64,000 bases of DNA from Pelomonas lactea (GCF_043555885.1 NZ_JBIGHX010000006.1:288760-352759), one strand, 5' to 3'. Counted from the stretch's first letter, positions 63,901 to 64,000 are shown. Numbers and translations: made by a program. The notes: generated by a model not told the origin, from the sequence alone.

Positions 63901-64000
63901 GGCGCGACCTACACCCTCAGCCTGGACTACGCCGGCGGCATGGGCTTCCTCGCGGCCAACACGCAGATCGGCATCTACGTCGACGGCGTGCGCATCGCCA
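30973..64000 (+). CDS. Giant multidomain LEPR-XLL/RTX surface protein (3' end beyond window)
   Basis: The frame is open for 11,009 complete codons to the right edge without a stop, so the protein exceeds 1.1 MDa. The start ATG has a GAGG site. The N-terminus is Arg/Ala-rich without a Sec signal and carries TLEPKLLLSADA at residues 37-48. Then follow RTX/haemolysin-related modules (about 70-3028), CARDB-like repeats (3029-5286), PPC- and IPT-like domains (5287-5487), an uncharacterised region, a propeller-like segment (about 6280-6560), Ig-like 'WTPG' repeats (about 6790-7770), YD-like and dockerin-like motifs (about 8188-8403), a Big_2-like domain, a hydrophobic stretch (8950-8991), a PG-binding-like segment and M15/M74 peptidase signature (9837-10223), a second zinc motif (10345-10355) and more cadherin-like repeats. 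It is probably exported and surface-attached or released. The route (type I secretion is likely for RTX proteins) cannot be confirmed because the C-terminus is missing. Confidence 0.93.
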   Translation, partial: MSIKSLRARAAAALRRASRSATARAPAPRPASWKVETLEPKLLLSADALPAVHLLATQADAQAPKVYGFERGEGAAWVDARAAGDTAGGLLQFGDGIAAADVAVRRVIDDATGEANALELALRGSGDRVQLRGFFTDANPVQAVAFADGTRWTADELPGLIETGPQRQALAAQAATANAVVTNGPGNNLYLFGRGDGATTVQSYSDPNLGKVNTLQFKAGVAPADVSVARALDSQAGGNVALALTINGTADVISFNGFLYGGTPANEFNGLQKVVFADGTSWDVSHLLFLLGMGTAGNDSYSGSSGADLLNGGAGNDSLWGVGGNDSLYGGAGDDNLDGGDGDDLLEGGSGNDSLSAGAGNNTFLFGRGDGQDRLYYNYNSTAGRINTLQFKAGIAPADVVVKQAYDNYWGGNQALELSIAGTTDKVIVNGFFYYDDPANAYAGIQKVRFADGTEWTAGQIVVLLLAGTDGNDNLRGTAAPDTINGGVGNDTLNGAGGDDTVSGGIGNDALYGEGGADQLFGNEGDDSLDGGDGNDTLEGGAGNDTLNGGAGSNTFVFGRGDGQDRLYYNYNSTVGRVNTLQFKPGIAPADVIVKQAYDNYWGGNQALELSIAGTTDKVIVNGFFYYDDPANNYAGIQRVRFTDGTEWDAAAILGMLYAGTDGNDNLRGTSGANFIYGGGGNDTLNGAGGDDTVSGGIGNDALYGEGGADQLFGNEGDDSLEGGDGNDTLDGGAGNDTLNAGAGNNTFVFGRGDGQDRLYYNYNSTVGRVNTLQFKDGVAPADIVVKQVYDNYWGGNQALELSIAGTTDKVTVNGFFYYDDPGNNYNGLQKVRFDDGTEWDVAALLGRLYTGTEGDDGWRGTNAAETFNGLGGNDSIAGAGGNDIIDGGAGNDTLRGDDGDDVVMGGIGNDSLYGGAGKDVLQGGDGDDGLDGGDGDDTLDGGAGNDTLNAGNGNNTFLFGRGDGQDRLYYNHNGGQARTNTLQFKAGVSPADVRVKQAYDNYWGGNQALEFSIVGTTDKVTANGFFYYDDPSNGYNGLQKVRFDDGTEWDIATLVAMVETFTDGDDNVRGTIASETLSGGLGNDTIAGAAGNDIIDGGAGNDSLSGDDGDDAVTGGTGNDSISGGSGIDLLQGGDGNDSLNGGSGNDRLYGEAGDDALDGGDGDDLLEGGTGNDTLNAGAGSNTFLFGRGDGQDRLYYNHNGGQARINTLQFKAGVAPADIAIKQAYDNYWGGNQALELSIAGTTDKVTVNGFFYYDDPTNGYNGLQKVRFDDGTEWDVAYLVATLLAGTPAADSIAGTVAADEIHGGAGNDTLAGRGGNDALYGEEGNDALYGDDGNDMLFGGAGNDYLDGGYGNNTYVFGRGDGQDTIGNRYDTTAGKLNTIQFRADVLPGDVSVRRVYDNQSGGITALELAIVGSNDRITVNYFAYNDDPANPYNPVQRATFADGTVWNIARLVELMSAGTEANDNLRGTNGADVLTGGRGDDILSGNDGHDRLLGGDGNDALYGGNGNDTLDGGSGNDWLEGGYGNNTYLFGRGDGQDTLVGYYDSTAGKLGTVQFKAGVAASDVLLRRVGGAQGNGNESLELSIAGTTDRLVINYFFQGDNPGSYYNPVQQVRFDDGTTWDIPTLLALLGAGTAGDDALRGTTGADTLSGGRGNDSLEGLDGNDTLLGGDGNDALYGGNGNDTLDGGVGNDWLEGGYGNNTYLFGRGDGQDTLVGYYDSTAGKLNTVQLKAGVAVGDVLLRRVGGAQGNGNESLELSIAGTTDRLVINYFFQGDNPGSYYNPVQQIRFNDGTTWSVGDILAALANGTAADDALRGTTGADTLSGGRGNDSLEGLDGNDTLLGGSGNDALYGGNGNDTLDGGVGNDWLEGGYGNNTYLFGRGDGQDTLVGYYDSTAGKLNVVQLKAGVAVGDVLLRRVGGTQGSGNESLELSIAGTTDRLLINYFFQGDNPGSYYNPVQQIRFNDGTTWSIGDILAAMGAGTASDDALRGTTAGDTLSGGRGNDSLEGLDGNDTLQGGSGNDALYGGNGNDTLDGGTGNDYLDGGYGNNTYLFGRGDGQDLIGSNYDSTAGKLNTVQFRAGISPADVVLRKVTGTQGGANESLEITLVDSADRLIVNYFFQGGSSASYYNPVQQLRFDDGTAWDLAAISARLETAPATTTINGTSGADTLTGTAANETLNGLGGTDTLAGGAGTDFLSGGTGNNTYLFNRGDGVDTILYSGDTNPSRLNTVRLGVGITPADLVLRRVLDSQTFRYSALQIGIAGTADRLIINYFVENDSPTNAYNPVQQLQFDDGTIWTATEIFNRLNTATAGDDTLTGSTAGETLSGGAGNDQLSARGGNDTLLGGDGDDLLYGEAGNDTLDGGAGNDYFHVGNGNNTILLGLGDGVDVLAYTDYDTSKTNTLVFKASIAPADVRLSRVVEEGARSYRALEVAYGNGGDKLIVNAFFENEDPNRGYNPLQKIQFDDGTVWTLADIVTRTQQGTAGNDTLRGTSWADTLDGGDGNDTLIAGNGNDTLKGGAGDDLLYGEAGNDTLDGGAGNDYFHVGNGNNTILLGLGDGADVLAYTDYDTSKTNTLVFKAGITPADVKLSRVLEEGARSYRALEVAYGNGGDKLTVNAFFENDDPNRGYNPLQKIQFDDGTVWTLADIVARVNAGTDGADSLIGTAAGETLEGGDGHDTLSGRGGNDTLRGGRGNDALYGEGGNDTLEGGEGDDLLYGGGENDTLDGGAGNDYFHVGNGSNTLLLGVGDGVDVLAYTDYDTGKTNTLVFKAGITPADVRLSRALEEGARSYRALEVAYGNGGDKLIVNAFFENEDPNRGYNPLQKIQFADGTVWTLADIVARTQQGTAGNDTLRGTSWAETLDGGDGNDTLIAGNGNDTLKGGAGDDSLSGEEGNDVLDGGTGNDTLSAGNGNNTYLFGRGDGQDTLIETPYNTGKVNTLQFKPGIAPSDVIVRRVFDYRTAQYTAISIGLANSDDKLTVAYFFYNNDPKNAYNPLQQVKFDDGTTWDLNALVAEVDKAVGMDLIVRDVSVAPAGGASQFLSGGQVTVTWTTVNQGATATIGDFADRVTLRTAGGDVLAELLVPYVEATSGALASGAVITRTVTLKLPDGPTGAGNLLAVIESDYGNTQKEGGTNETNNRGQVGFASTLAEYVNYVNLVASNLSITPAGDWQNGDTVTVGWTTSNAGTITPTRGWTERVEVLNQTTGIVIASLTRAGTPAEAAPGASVDRTASFSWPGGANAAGAIRLRVTVDAGNEIAEFNGNGTLENDNQLQANVNVGSDLIARNLSLDSATPMSGDVLTLRWEDVNQGRVATNLNYQDRVVIRQRNADGSAGPVLVDTLVSFTGNAALPLAAGESRQRSYGFVLPQGLRGAGTFDVTVSPDRGNGGAGVLFEANADGTAESNNDAAWSFTAALRTYADLAVTSVDVPPSASAGTDISVAWVVKNNGAAAATAASGWVDRIVLSRDAIVGNGDDVVLAEVPRGTSLASLDEYRQTATVRIPTRIEGAYRIAVIADATSKVTEPDTRADNAGLSASLSVTQTYADLAPTLTLVPAEMFAGRAARVEWSVRNGGTIATDVNRWVDQVYLSSTPTLTAQSTLLGSVTRVGTLAKDDSYAAGLDFTVPRDAVGARYVIVRTDAFAAVYELGRTDNNIVVANAATTVKAEPKPNLQIEGITAPAEWRVGQTVQVSYTVRNAGNDNISGFFGEEIRLVDTLGLLPNQVLTSTWAFQTLGAGGALTQNLSLAVPALPPGNWRLEIAADRGNYVAESNETDNVASRAVTLVAPDLVVGSLTTTGLLQGGEAISLAWTTRNIGSAPAADIREKVYLSRDGVVGSGDILLGERSIASLAAGASSAGSLGFTLPVDLSGAWRLIVVTDTGAANNESTQEGNNQDSLAIDVAQDAYADLAVLSVSAPTRVIDDPASITVEWTVKNEGPGAGRATSWTDRIIYSTNAVLGDQDDIVLGDVVRNGALAAGESYTGHLDYQFGPAFSRHGTIFVKSDATGAVWENASEANNVKDAGHATDVMPIPYADMRVESVTTPSTAYSGRELTVQWTVANRGIGITNTTGWTDSVWLSRNADGSGQRFDLGSAGHLGQMAVDDTYNRSIVVRLPDGISGDWFLNVATGGPYEFVYGNDNVGHSLAVPVTLSDSPDLRVDMLDAPATAQEGALVDVSWRVVNDGQARAAGQWQDTVLLLAPNGSTVVLGNYVYDRGLDAGKNYTRTEQVRLPSKIEGGYRLRVVTNSLLGTGGQPQVYEYGDARNNNTATDTDAIVVSLNNRPDLRVTKVEVPTEVTAGTSTGLKFTVGNFGQEATAGQWQDYVYLSLDGTVSGDDVLLARVDSGSALNPGDEPYTTIVNGVNIPIRYRGDVYIIVVADGGNRIDEYPSEANNARAERLHINPVPFADLVVSDVVAPDQVVHGATMEVRYKVTNKGSAETRGDAATTNSWTDSVWLTVDKTRPNPGKGDIKIGQFTHTGKLAVGEDYLNTVNVQIPDNIQSARYYVTVWTDTYDAILEDTLSSNINPDDPTQIDNNNYKARDSAGIGPMKVLGITPPDLVVSSVIAPAAATAAGSYSFSYTVQNRGDAFEGGDWTDRVWLMDNADPAQAKVKWLLGEYRQQRALGNGESYSASQTVNLGPSVSGGFLVVQTDFFNNVRETAEDNNTHRAISVVTNAPSDLRVTNVTTLPTNFSGEDTTVTWTVQNFGAATWSGTAGWLDHIWVSPDPTFIPSRATQIGSVVHSNTTPLGAGESYTASAVVKLPPGTDGVYYIYVMADGKHYAESLAPSFSYGESTQPAQQSQDEELDGENNAYARDHLYRTSVFEGARRDNNLGRGMLSIVYREPDLQIDKITVDNPNPSSGDTITATWTVTNRGTRETRVPGWMDGVYLSRDATLDPSDYPLVDRGSEIETLLRARQVYLTDAQGKPRMLKPGESYTQSATFAIPTSISGNFNLIVKADTGVFKDFYNEVPSTIRTGLPVIRETGTNGVLEFKDEANNTAKIALPITLATPPDLQVTSVTAPEAVIAGQNFTVAYKVENLGGKTPADQGTWYDMVYLSKDRFLDLNKDRYLGYVQHGGGLAAGGSYTGSLTYTAPRDLEGPYYVFVVTDPARIWGASETGQVLEFGKDDNNNAAAVQPMRIETPPPADLVVTDVIVPPSAKVGDEFEITFTIQNTSINPAYGRWTDALYLSADNAWDMGDILLGKVAHVGDLNKDGTYTAKLTAKLPPMKDGGWRVIVRPDLYNEVFEGKITYTETGLNLPAGEANNRTASAATLNVQVPSLTVGQTLSTTLSGEQTRVYKVSVAAGETLRVLLDSSAASGANEVYVRWNDVPTGSAFDVAYSNPVSPDQTLLVPTTKAGDYYILVRSRQGAADTPVTLRADLLPLSITKVTPDQGGVGDDDHRWVTMDIEGARFAAGALVKLARPGEFEIEPERWQVLDATHIRAVFDLRHVPMGLYDVVVTNPDGTRVVEPYRYLVERMIEVDAAIGIGGPRNIEPGDAATYSVSLQSLTNVDTPYIRFNVGATDMGNSAYVLGGLSLPYVIFGANVGGQPSGAIAAGDGNNQAYGTTPTNGVRSDVPWASLDGLSNTNGWNLAPGYAFDLAANGFAGATFKVQTYPGLAEWINYDFEGLRDKLYAIRPDWKASGILDEGVAGLNKISPGLTAKFLSKDPEVHITKEEALAMPFRFDTLASVTTLTRAEFIADQTKHAKALRAAILKDTTAPNALAVLAADEAQWVKGWLGALETAGLLRPEGQAPAIRSDELVLSLNATLASGILLAKGGDNYRTQADLVAFFGKVQQWYGDTARYAGDTQAAHAPVDYLEVRETDDGTYVEVPVPVAPNPADYDQHAGQATHFISFDVFAGGRAELEYLRHIGLLDEKFRPLGPQALNLTSYLQQAAQAQAQAGSAISVRGPQALPAANGSTYLPADYALPYTLSFNNPTSAAVGEIRLVTAIDPDLDSRSLRLGDLKIGDINIHVPDGQAVFQGDFDFTGAPGKGYVLRVSAGIDAEARVATWLLQAIDPDTGEVLHDPRRGLLPPDANGKATGGFVSYTVRASAQAVSGASITAAARVFFDATPPIVSSTVSHTLDADAPVTTLTVTSNGNDSAGQPTFKLNWKATDDASGVKHVTVYVAEDGGDFRIWKKQVAGAESTALFTGQAGHRYEFLAVATDNAGNREAASVSNAVLPDDGSRGEAQQGLGVTDALDQTAELPAAAPDRNYTASDLFAQAAQRLPGFVITPALGGLGSDLQSVLAPLQLRGFASGFAASQGEIGALAMVELADGSVLASAGTERNEVFRFSKDGGRSVQPLFTTTAAILDMALDAAGNLWVMTGAELMMIDAASGAVISRTRAPAGEPLTHALAIQPGTGLIYVASGNGVEIFDPTAEANRAWTHFSNTRVGDLAFGPDGRLWAVRWTGSDVRGALPEATSDIVSFPMSGATKGRAELEYRLAGLVDSITFGKAGTGLAGLLLASSNTPQRPTAADGSSTAAHKGAVWAIELSSRRALKLADGGTRGESIVATADGRILIAQTTRIDELAPVKAPKVVASSIGEGALVPLPLTQLAISFDQAMWTGADGADTTGPSSVLNPANYRLIATGANVNLTLQPESVRWDVASKSAILTLPNLPAGGWRLEVDGGLRSVQQVELGDDWDLVFTAVTDISNLVRIEFIDTRADRLTGTVSYDVSITNIGVDDLRGPLTLLIDPGRYFGGSVVGAAQGDGSQDELWLLDLTTALQGQPLKFGQTLQRQTVSVRSAASLGTTPGAGQLVKFNVGHGVYALPYENAPPVLGQLKADGSLDLQTAALPGATAGQPWTANLGALDTDGRLFFWEIVSGPAGLTLTQDTLVESSASGYGNHATLRWTPKATDRSDNQVLLRVIDSRGGVSLRRFTLDVAGANHAPVIDAVEDVTLAEGQSLQLPLLASDMDGDTVTLLVRNLPAGARFDASTGVLSWVPGYDQAGHYRDIIVIASDGKHEVQRRFNVTVEQGWPAPVFTAVPQQTLREGDRFNLQLPGQIPGGAAQADGSTVTLAWSATWLPGGATLDADTGWFSWTPGYAQAGLMRVPLRLTAVYTPAGGGEPVSVSVERELVLNVLNANGAPVFDAVQSWDVLEGQPLSISVFAFDPDNPSFEPKVRLTPTSPLTGGEGSVSTVDYEVIGLPAGAVFDRDTLEIRWTPGYAQAGTYQVTVKATDNGDGTGQPLTSEITLPIVIRNANRAPELQNLTNAFVDRGAVLDIPIEANDPDGNPVAITVYGLPSFASYVQTVNQAGQVKGYIRFAPGANQRGDYTLTVVAQDNGDGDVNQVQISARSFVLTVRSPSEAPVITLPSQVVAVAGTELRVPILVSDLDQDELAYVATNLPAGARIESDPRYGHATLVWTPPSGTSGNFDISLAVTDKGLPPADSGYVVDPLNPPVPNTAVKDLRIVVRGTNAAPTLFAVAATGGAVQGDPLAGNRSVVRVDEGSPLVLDLSGLDGDLDPLNWTFEGLPAGMQVLPSAGSGGQTRLQLRWTPGLFGAQSDNQGGGTPGRYLLKLTASDGSASFTRDVEIVVANVNQAPVLIPMPLQLVPEGQTLAFTVRATDGDNDATQLQLIHDASTPAGVQFDPATGYFEWTPGADVVDNASADSGVFTFNFSATDGQATVTRSVQVRVFDVNDPPQITTASHALLVGQSFSLPVVKGASAPAGALRVFDADGAAQTAGLVVSFQGLPQGAQYDAAQGRLNWTPGPGQIGDFTVLATVSDGRNSTTASFVLRVVAEADANAPRILVNLTPSTPVLPGQVVVATVRADAFSPIASLVVQARGAGIGQADWVPVTLDGLGRVRITPSAPGLVELRVTASDADGFSATTTQTLRVRDPLDTAAPVLTFKGALDTGSLAPTVITAATPLTARIADLQLMGYVLEAAPSNGDTVDESAWRRLAQADLTGAPVNGDLNLATLDPTAWANGVYVMRLRGWDLAGRTTEITTRVLIDSAFKQLVQAQATDAVFRLGGHDLALTRSLDTSGVGDLGNWALPLLDTRLSHDQAGRDSLGASAAWLLGARVWLQLPASLSLPGAATQYLSFSLGTASTPLSGDPTSPQVLTPVFTGGAAGWTLQAVGEEAERPVALAAQGQRLLDRTTGLPWQPVGYRLTGPDGTHYSLDARGRVQRVQFSDGQQWLVSDAGVALVGSLNGADRVSFERDSAGRVERIVGRQTGGTEAALVYRYDGQGRLALARSLYGQAGQSGSLNELIGYHANGSVLSEPVTAQFGAAGGWLVGAPASANSWSGTLTAGMSASFTFVVRDSELASTARTPGATGAIIYAVETTPGTSLAVEGAAVLGQASLGGKTVTLIRVTQAGVKLLTLTGTGPVAIKVSVAGDVNRDGRVDGSDTAGFSADLNGDGASNDSDRQVLYANYGWRANLAPVAVSAPDAFKTHAELSAAFSVDDIAADFEGDRVFWRVVGGTHGTARLSGDGQTLLFKPEAGFTGTATIEVQADDGYASSGVMTLQVNVSGAKLLAIRLLPRGALQAGQGALVRAVGDFEDQRNVDLSVDGSYLTLRAVDLSGMGYLGTSPVRVNDGLDHVSAQSAGAAWLELSRLDRDGRTVKAVVALNVREATAPDTADGSESEAGHDDLPVVDVGIYPGTLTLMPGGTRQLRVSELSEDVGNAPVADQPSTRYVSSDESIATVSATGLVTALRDGDVTITVMHLVTLTAPIYDDSGNVIGEDVHQELVQRALRLIVRAAALTDNDPSTPTPSRVTVTAADGGIVQSATGETVLIGAGALARDVAVGIDRIRLADIQATTGMRPVGQGATRIDENGQVQAVPDQFQAVAAFRLDMEEGAQYPMQLAIPTQMGADGFSTAARAAGDPDDGKLHAGDTVYFFKRGQLLDANGVMQDVWWLVDNGTVGADGVARTASPPYPGPLKPGEYIISRQIVGGTIREVRGFRLQALYDPVTQLAITSAAIGGAMLMGSGSLAGVAVGMGIMTSMLLLPAAAAASTIKVYTYDIPGNPSEMTVTLPSATPGSIQTVQLPTPPQRVLDESGISEPRIDGASFKFNKDQGRFEFKLSGFNPAVPAASLNPELLIELIGTNGNVVDSKTVTMAAAAGLLDIALPAGFAAGSLSVRATLVYTTEATLNEEGQQVPSTRRKLASLPANVRVQGEISAQLGRKEVTFYQTIGNTTTQIGSLGSVLFNGANGTPAYLYGFKVDAVTITPDGTRAFIAGQGMVWGVDLLAMKIFTTIELGGGARNIATVKAANNALFVAEGDRYGSGGGYRLWRVELTTGSPNYGKAMQLQHAELNSAPIGFAGMDVDAAGTVLVIAAPLAPARLSLRNSSDQPGKVLVIDLKNDLNLGTGKLAKVTKATGMTSGGFSPNAINAVRGKEGTTSSTQFTVTHALDYSRGLAALTITKQDGRVTGATLKQFDLSQKNSDIRLERLNIQRAADAVVVTVDGKQYAIVSDYNLQFLDPYWQAMYEAPMFMYLSPFGPPTPIGGSASAKTVVVGGKLGVIEDPFGANPKFLGATAPENEITYKDLSVMGDTLLVAASGLYGGPSNTLAFSISKLIELAKKHDGNMAVSIGKEKPRDLPPLGVTPTQAPAPQGAGVNGTAQKVTDVIDVRDNWFGATPATDRGFRPGDVVTLDLAAFFVRYIKDNPNSEITRSIREALDKPTGAISEADLRGKISLGEGLVEALTRRKDAQNKLISGVKLATADGLAISGGTAAQQLDKLLSADPVPKTGANTSQLTTSTNKKFADTSVLVLFREITESDLADLRAGRTLGHVDAELLVSIAGKQSTNLKLKVAFDDYARNGAVYFGDRPVDNPGYSALSLAGTLRAGQTVDRLDAMKVEQRLRYLGFPAMGMGSPSADDNTITDFFVDGTWGEAEARAAWLFDRVVNYYTVSYDATNASATWQIANHDPNIAGFAGRLRAAAMGLTVGVATNGVNADRMGSWLSAFNAPHWMELFAQGAGSNATLPGWTNTQTGASGSSVERFGTSWIRDVMLAAGLDAAGLRAGALRFNGSVDANLGYTPGGHSTHDLGMALDLGFRQWISQSRPGSPDSAKNGNQYNSHEPETVTLLPVAQRTWSIANGRAQVAQTTLPQTNNYTQGNINYGMNRQQSALSDFLAVYSVIRDSSTNGVVDAGSRGSITFVNAGAQQDAVRNALFGNGTAATGALRRLYVGGTGATNSFVNIRNALTNLGMPAGLMDPQQAHQNHFHISLRPPTLMAITQALTSLATSTTSWQDLAVQPNMDEYLYQLSMQGDSDLAQLLTQATESGVSFEELAQGLLGQASAVDAPLLLSVDAAGHGWYLDPTPLDNSDDYLPTADGTIWRAKAGSAADGKMDLLSVLLHEYGHLLGLEHSGDAADFMAATLQPGERRLPTQAQLTWMAARLAGLQAAAEQAQHNAPAGAAAPASSPAGADASAVVALPRFATAVNASLLNGSFGQSGTPNGAGWTTQGDVSFSADGATLGETGGRQARLLQGFAIGASDRFLSFTIAGPGLQANAGGPGDAFEVALLDADSGLALAGRADLAGSDALLNRQTARNGQPAVERLASSVRKQVNADGSVTYLVTLAPELAGKSALLSFDLLGFAAADSHITVRDVRMLSDTPSGNLSPTAAGGQVQGTEDQALPITWGQFAASDADAQPGTLQIEITALPADGQLQRQQADGSWAAVVVGERFTEADLAARGLRFVPAANASGGAGYATPGDGNRREHYARIGFRAFDGELYSAPASLVVDIAAVADAPTLTVTGGNTVAGVEDVALALHAIVAGLVDNDGSETLVLTLTGLPVLDGQGFTLSDGTHSFTPTATQRVVNLAGWQLDALTLTPPRDFNGSVALQLQATALEGATGAYATTSQVLTAQFVAVADAPTLVLSPRDVAVSRELLATSWETPANTATTATVLTGRVLEGWTLQTPTTGKTAAFEIWASGDRMTNVGGNSFTVQAMPGNGGQWLALMNGRRSTSYQTHGVERSVDTIAGATYTLSLDYAGGMGFLAANTQIGIYVDGVRIA
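31081..31116 (+). other. LEPR-XLL-type N-terminal motif of the giant protein
   Basis: Residues 37-48 read TLEPKLLLSADA, a close match to the LEPR-XLL motif (LEPRxLLSADA, with Lys for Arg) found near the N-terminus of very large bacterial surface proteins. The motif's function is unknown. Its position after about 36 basic residues is typical and supports the ATG at 30973. Confidence 0.8.
31201..40050 (+). repeat. Tandem RTX plus haemolysin-related modules (about 17 units)
   Basis: Each unit has a run of RTX nonapeptides (GGxGNDxL type), the segment NNTYLFGRGDGQD, then a beta-rich block ending in F-x-DGT-x-W, which fits the haemolysin-type calcium-binding-related domain (PF06594). The conserved GRGDG codon begins at 31549, 32071, 32647, 33223, 33853, 34537, 35059, 35581, 36103, 36625, 37147, 37612, 38134, 38653, 39226 and 39745. 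A leading unit (about 31230-31430) lacks both RTX and GRGDG. Units near 35.6-37.1 kb and 38.1-38.7 kb are nearly identical at DNA level. RTX repeats bind calcium and fold outside the cell. Confidence 0.93.
40057..46830 (+). repeat. Array of about 17 CARDB-like domains
   Basis: About 17 divergent repeats of 115-165 codons, each opening with a 'DLVV-x-V-x-x-P' strand, continuing with 'W-T-V-x-N-x-G', 'W-x-D-x-V-Y-L-S' and ending 'E-x-x-N-N'. Openings fall near 40057, 40462, 40840, 41251, 41620, 42001, 42352, 42712, 43090, 43459, 43840, 44212, 44662, 45028, 45526, 46030 and 46435. The pattern matches CARDB (cell adhesion-related domain in bacteria), an Ig-like fold. They probably form a stalk. 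Confidence 0.85.
46831..47430 (+). other. PPC-like and IPT/TIG-like domains in the giant protein
   Basis: From 46831 the sequence LTVGQTLSTTLSGEQTRVYK, followed by AAGETLRVLLDSS and GDYYILVRSR, fits a bacterial pre-peptidase C-terminal (PPC) domain. From 47149 SITKVTPDQGGVGDD, followed by IEGARFAAGALVKL and GLYDVVVTNPDGT, fits an IPT/TIG Ig-like domain. Both occur in extracellular proteins and mark the end of the CARDB stalk. Confidence 0.65.
47431..49798 (+). other. Uncharacterised region of the giant protein with a DUF11/FN3-like end
   Basis: Codons about 5488-6275. The first half (IGIGGPRNIEPGDAATYSVS onward, with helical stretches around 48050-48400) does not match a family I know. Near 48800 a beta region (LPYTLSFNNPTSAAVGEIRL) resembles DUF11-like domains. 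From 49261 the stretch TFKLNWKATDDASGVKHVTV, then YEFLAVATDNAGN, is an FN3/Ig-like domain common in secreted proteins. Confidence 0.5.
49800..50650 (+). other. Beta-propeller-like segment of the giant protein
   Basis: Successive blade-like strands are visible: ALAMVELADGSVLASAGTE, ILDMALDAAGNLWVMTG, HALAIQPGTGLIYVASG and VGDLAFGPDGRLWAV. This is the pattern of NHL/YVTN-type propeller repeats. A second, weaker propeller-like stretch occurs near 58,570-59,620 (ITPDGTRAFIAGQG; VDAAGTVLVIAAP). Confidence 0.6.
51346..54290 (+). repeat. Putative Ig (He_PIG/cadherin-like) repeats
   Basis: About eight repeats carry the signature 'LPAGA-x-FD-x-x-TG-x-L-x-WTPG', for example NLPAGARFDASTGVLSWVPG, DADTGWFSWTPGYAQAG, DRDTLEIRWTPGYAQAG, FDPATGYFEWTPGADV and YDAAQGRLNWTPGPGQIG. 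This fits the putative Ig domain He_PIG (PF05345), common in large adhesins. Units are roughly 100-130 residues. Confidence 0.8.
55534..55665 (+). other. YD-like repeat motifs in the giant protein
   Basis: The sequence FERDSAGRVERIVGRQTGG and then RYDGQGRLALARSLYGQ resembles two YD (Rhs-type) repeats. Only about two units are visible, so this is not an Rhs shell. Similar short YD stretches occur in other giant surface proteins. Confidence 0.55.
56074..56187 (+). other. Dockerin-like paired EF-hand motif
   Basis: Residues about 8368-8403 read GDVNRDGRVDGSDTAGF, then DLNGDGASNDSDRQVLYANY. These are two calcium-loop motifs (DxNxDGxVDxxD type) in tandem, as in type I dockerins. In isolation they probably bind calcium; whether a cohesin partner exists is unknown. 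Confidence 0.7.
56851..57066 (+). other. Big_2-like Ig domain
   Basis: The segment VDVGIYPGTLTLMPGGTRQL, then RYVSSDESIATVSATGLVTA and LRDGDVTITV, is the classic bacterial Ig-like group 2 pattern (the 'S-x-D-x-x-I-A-T-V-x-x-x-G-x-V-x-A' core). It is an adhesin-type structural domain. Confidence 0.75.
57820..57945 (+). other. Uncharged 42-residue hydrophobic segment
   Basis: Residues 8950-8991 contain no charged side chain: LAITSAAIGGAMLMGSGS followed by LAGVAVGMGIMTSMLLLP and AAAAAS. It is long enough for two membrane helices with a short glycine-rich turn and is the only such segment I see in the giant protein. Confidence 0.75.
60478..61640 (+). other. Peptidoglycan-binding-like segment plus M15/M74-type zinc peptidase domain
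   Basis: Residues about 9837-9890 (VEQRLRYLGFPAMG, then VDGTWGEAEARAAWLFDRV) resemble a PG_binding_1 domain. Downstream, HSTHDLGMALDLG gives S-x-H-x-x-G-x-A-x-D with Ser10028, His10030, Gly10033, Ala10035 and Asp10037. About 170 residues later NHFHISLRPP supplies an H-x-H pair (His10209, His10211). This is the zinc-site layout of LAS-superfamily peptidases (M15 D-Ala-D-Ala/endolysin and M74 MepA types), which cut peptidoglycan stem peptides. The catalytic signature is complete by eye; the activity is inferred. Confidence 0.7.
61840..62160 (+). other. Metzincin/matrixin-like HExxHxxGxxH module
   Basis: Residues 10345-10355 read HEYGHLLGLEH, the elongated zinc motif HExxHxxGxxH of metzincins, preceded by DGKMDLLSVLL and followed by a possible Met-turn in DFMAATL. 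The surrounding VDAAGHGWYLDPTPLDNSDD is a recurrent partner of this motif in giant adhesins. The module is short (about 100 residues), so it may be a truncated or autoprocessing unit rather than a full protease. Confidence 0.65.
62770..63600 (+). repeat. Cadherin/VCBS-like repeats near the right edge
   Basis: Repeats begin with 'EDQALPI' or 'EDVALAL' and end in 'AVADAPTL', a pattern of tandem cadherin- or VCBS-like domains in surface proteins. One covers 62797-63210 and a second 63211-63600. The frame then continues with a carbohydrate-binding-like domain (AFEIWASGDRMTNVGGN) past the window edge. Confidence 0.6.

Noticed and set aside
30973..64000. Giant gene as a polyketide or non-ribosomal peptide synthase
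   Set aside because: No adenylation, ketosynthase, carrier or condensation motifs; the sequence is RTX, Ig-like and adhesin-type throughout.

Overview
The window is about 70% GC. Its gene content (OxyR, RecG, PanB/PanC, QueA/Tgt, RF3, TonB receptor, a PEP-CTERM protein, LytS/LytTR pairs) fits a free-living betaproteobacterium of the Burkholderiales, probably near Rubrivivax, Roseateles or Leptothrix. That placement is inferred from protein style and codon use; no database search was possible. I saw no rRNA, tRNA, CRISPR array, insertion sequence or prophage.

Left part, 1-30777: compactly packed chromosomal genes. In order: a large unrecognised membrane protein running off the left edge; a DUF4126 membrane protein; an unknown secreted protein; a TonB-dependent receptor beside a PQQ-type sugar dehydrogenase; zinc-ribbon and DUF3617 proteins; prfC; a three-gene secreted protein/LytS/LytTR operon; dps with a coupled unknown membrane protein; a PEP-CTERM metalloprotease; oxyR divergent from panB-panC; two tandem cyclophilin lipoproteins; a hydrolase/LytS/LytTR cassette; recG; a periplasmic solute-binding protein; a DksA-like/eRF1-like pair; queA, an IMPACT-family gene and tgt. 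Two good intrinsic terminators flank the metalloprotease gene.

Right part, 30973-64000: a single + strand reading frame that stays open for 33,028 bases (11,009 codons) and leaves the window without a stop. It encodes one giant surface or secreted protein. From the N-terminus it has a LEPR-XLL-type motif; about 17 haemolysin-related modules alternating with RTX calcium-binding repeats; about 17 CARDB-like domains; PPC-like and IPT-like domains; a beta-propeller-like segment; putative Ig repeats of the 'WTPG' type; YD-like and dockerin-like motifs; a Big_2-like domain; an uncharged 42-residue hydrophobic stretch; a peptidoglycan-binding-like segment followed by an M15/M74-type zinc peptidase signature; a second HExxHxxGxxH zinc motif; and further Ig/cadherin-like repeats. 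This protein is the outstanding feature of the window. The RTX block sits at the N-terminal end, its module lengths change in exact 18-codon steps, and peptidase signatures are embedded deep in an adhesin-like scaffold. Very long open frames on the opposite strand of this gene are codon-aligned shadows caused by near absence of TTA, CTA and TCA codons.
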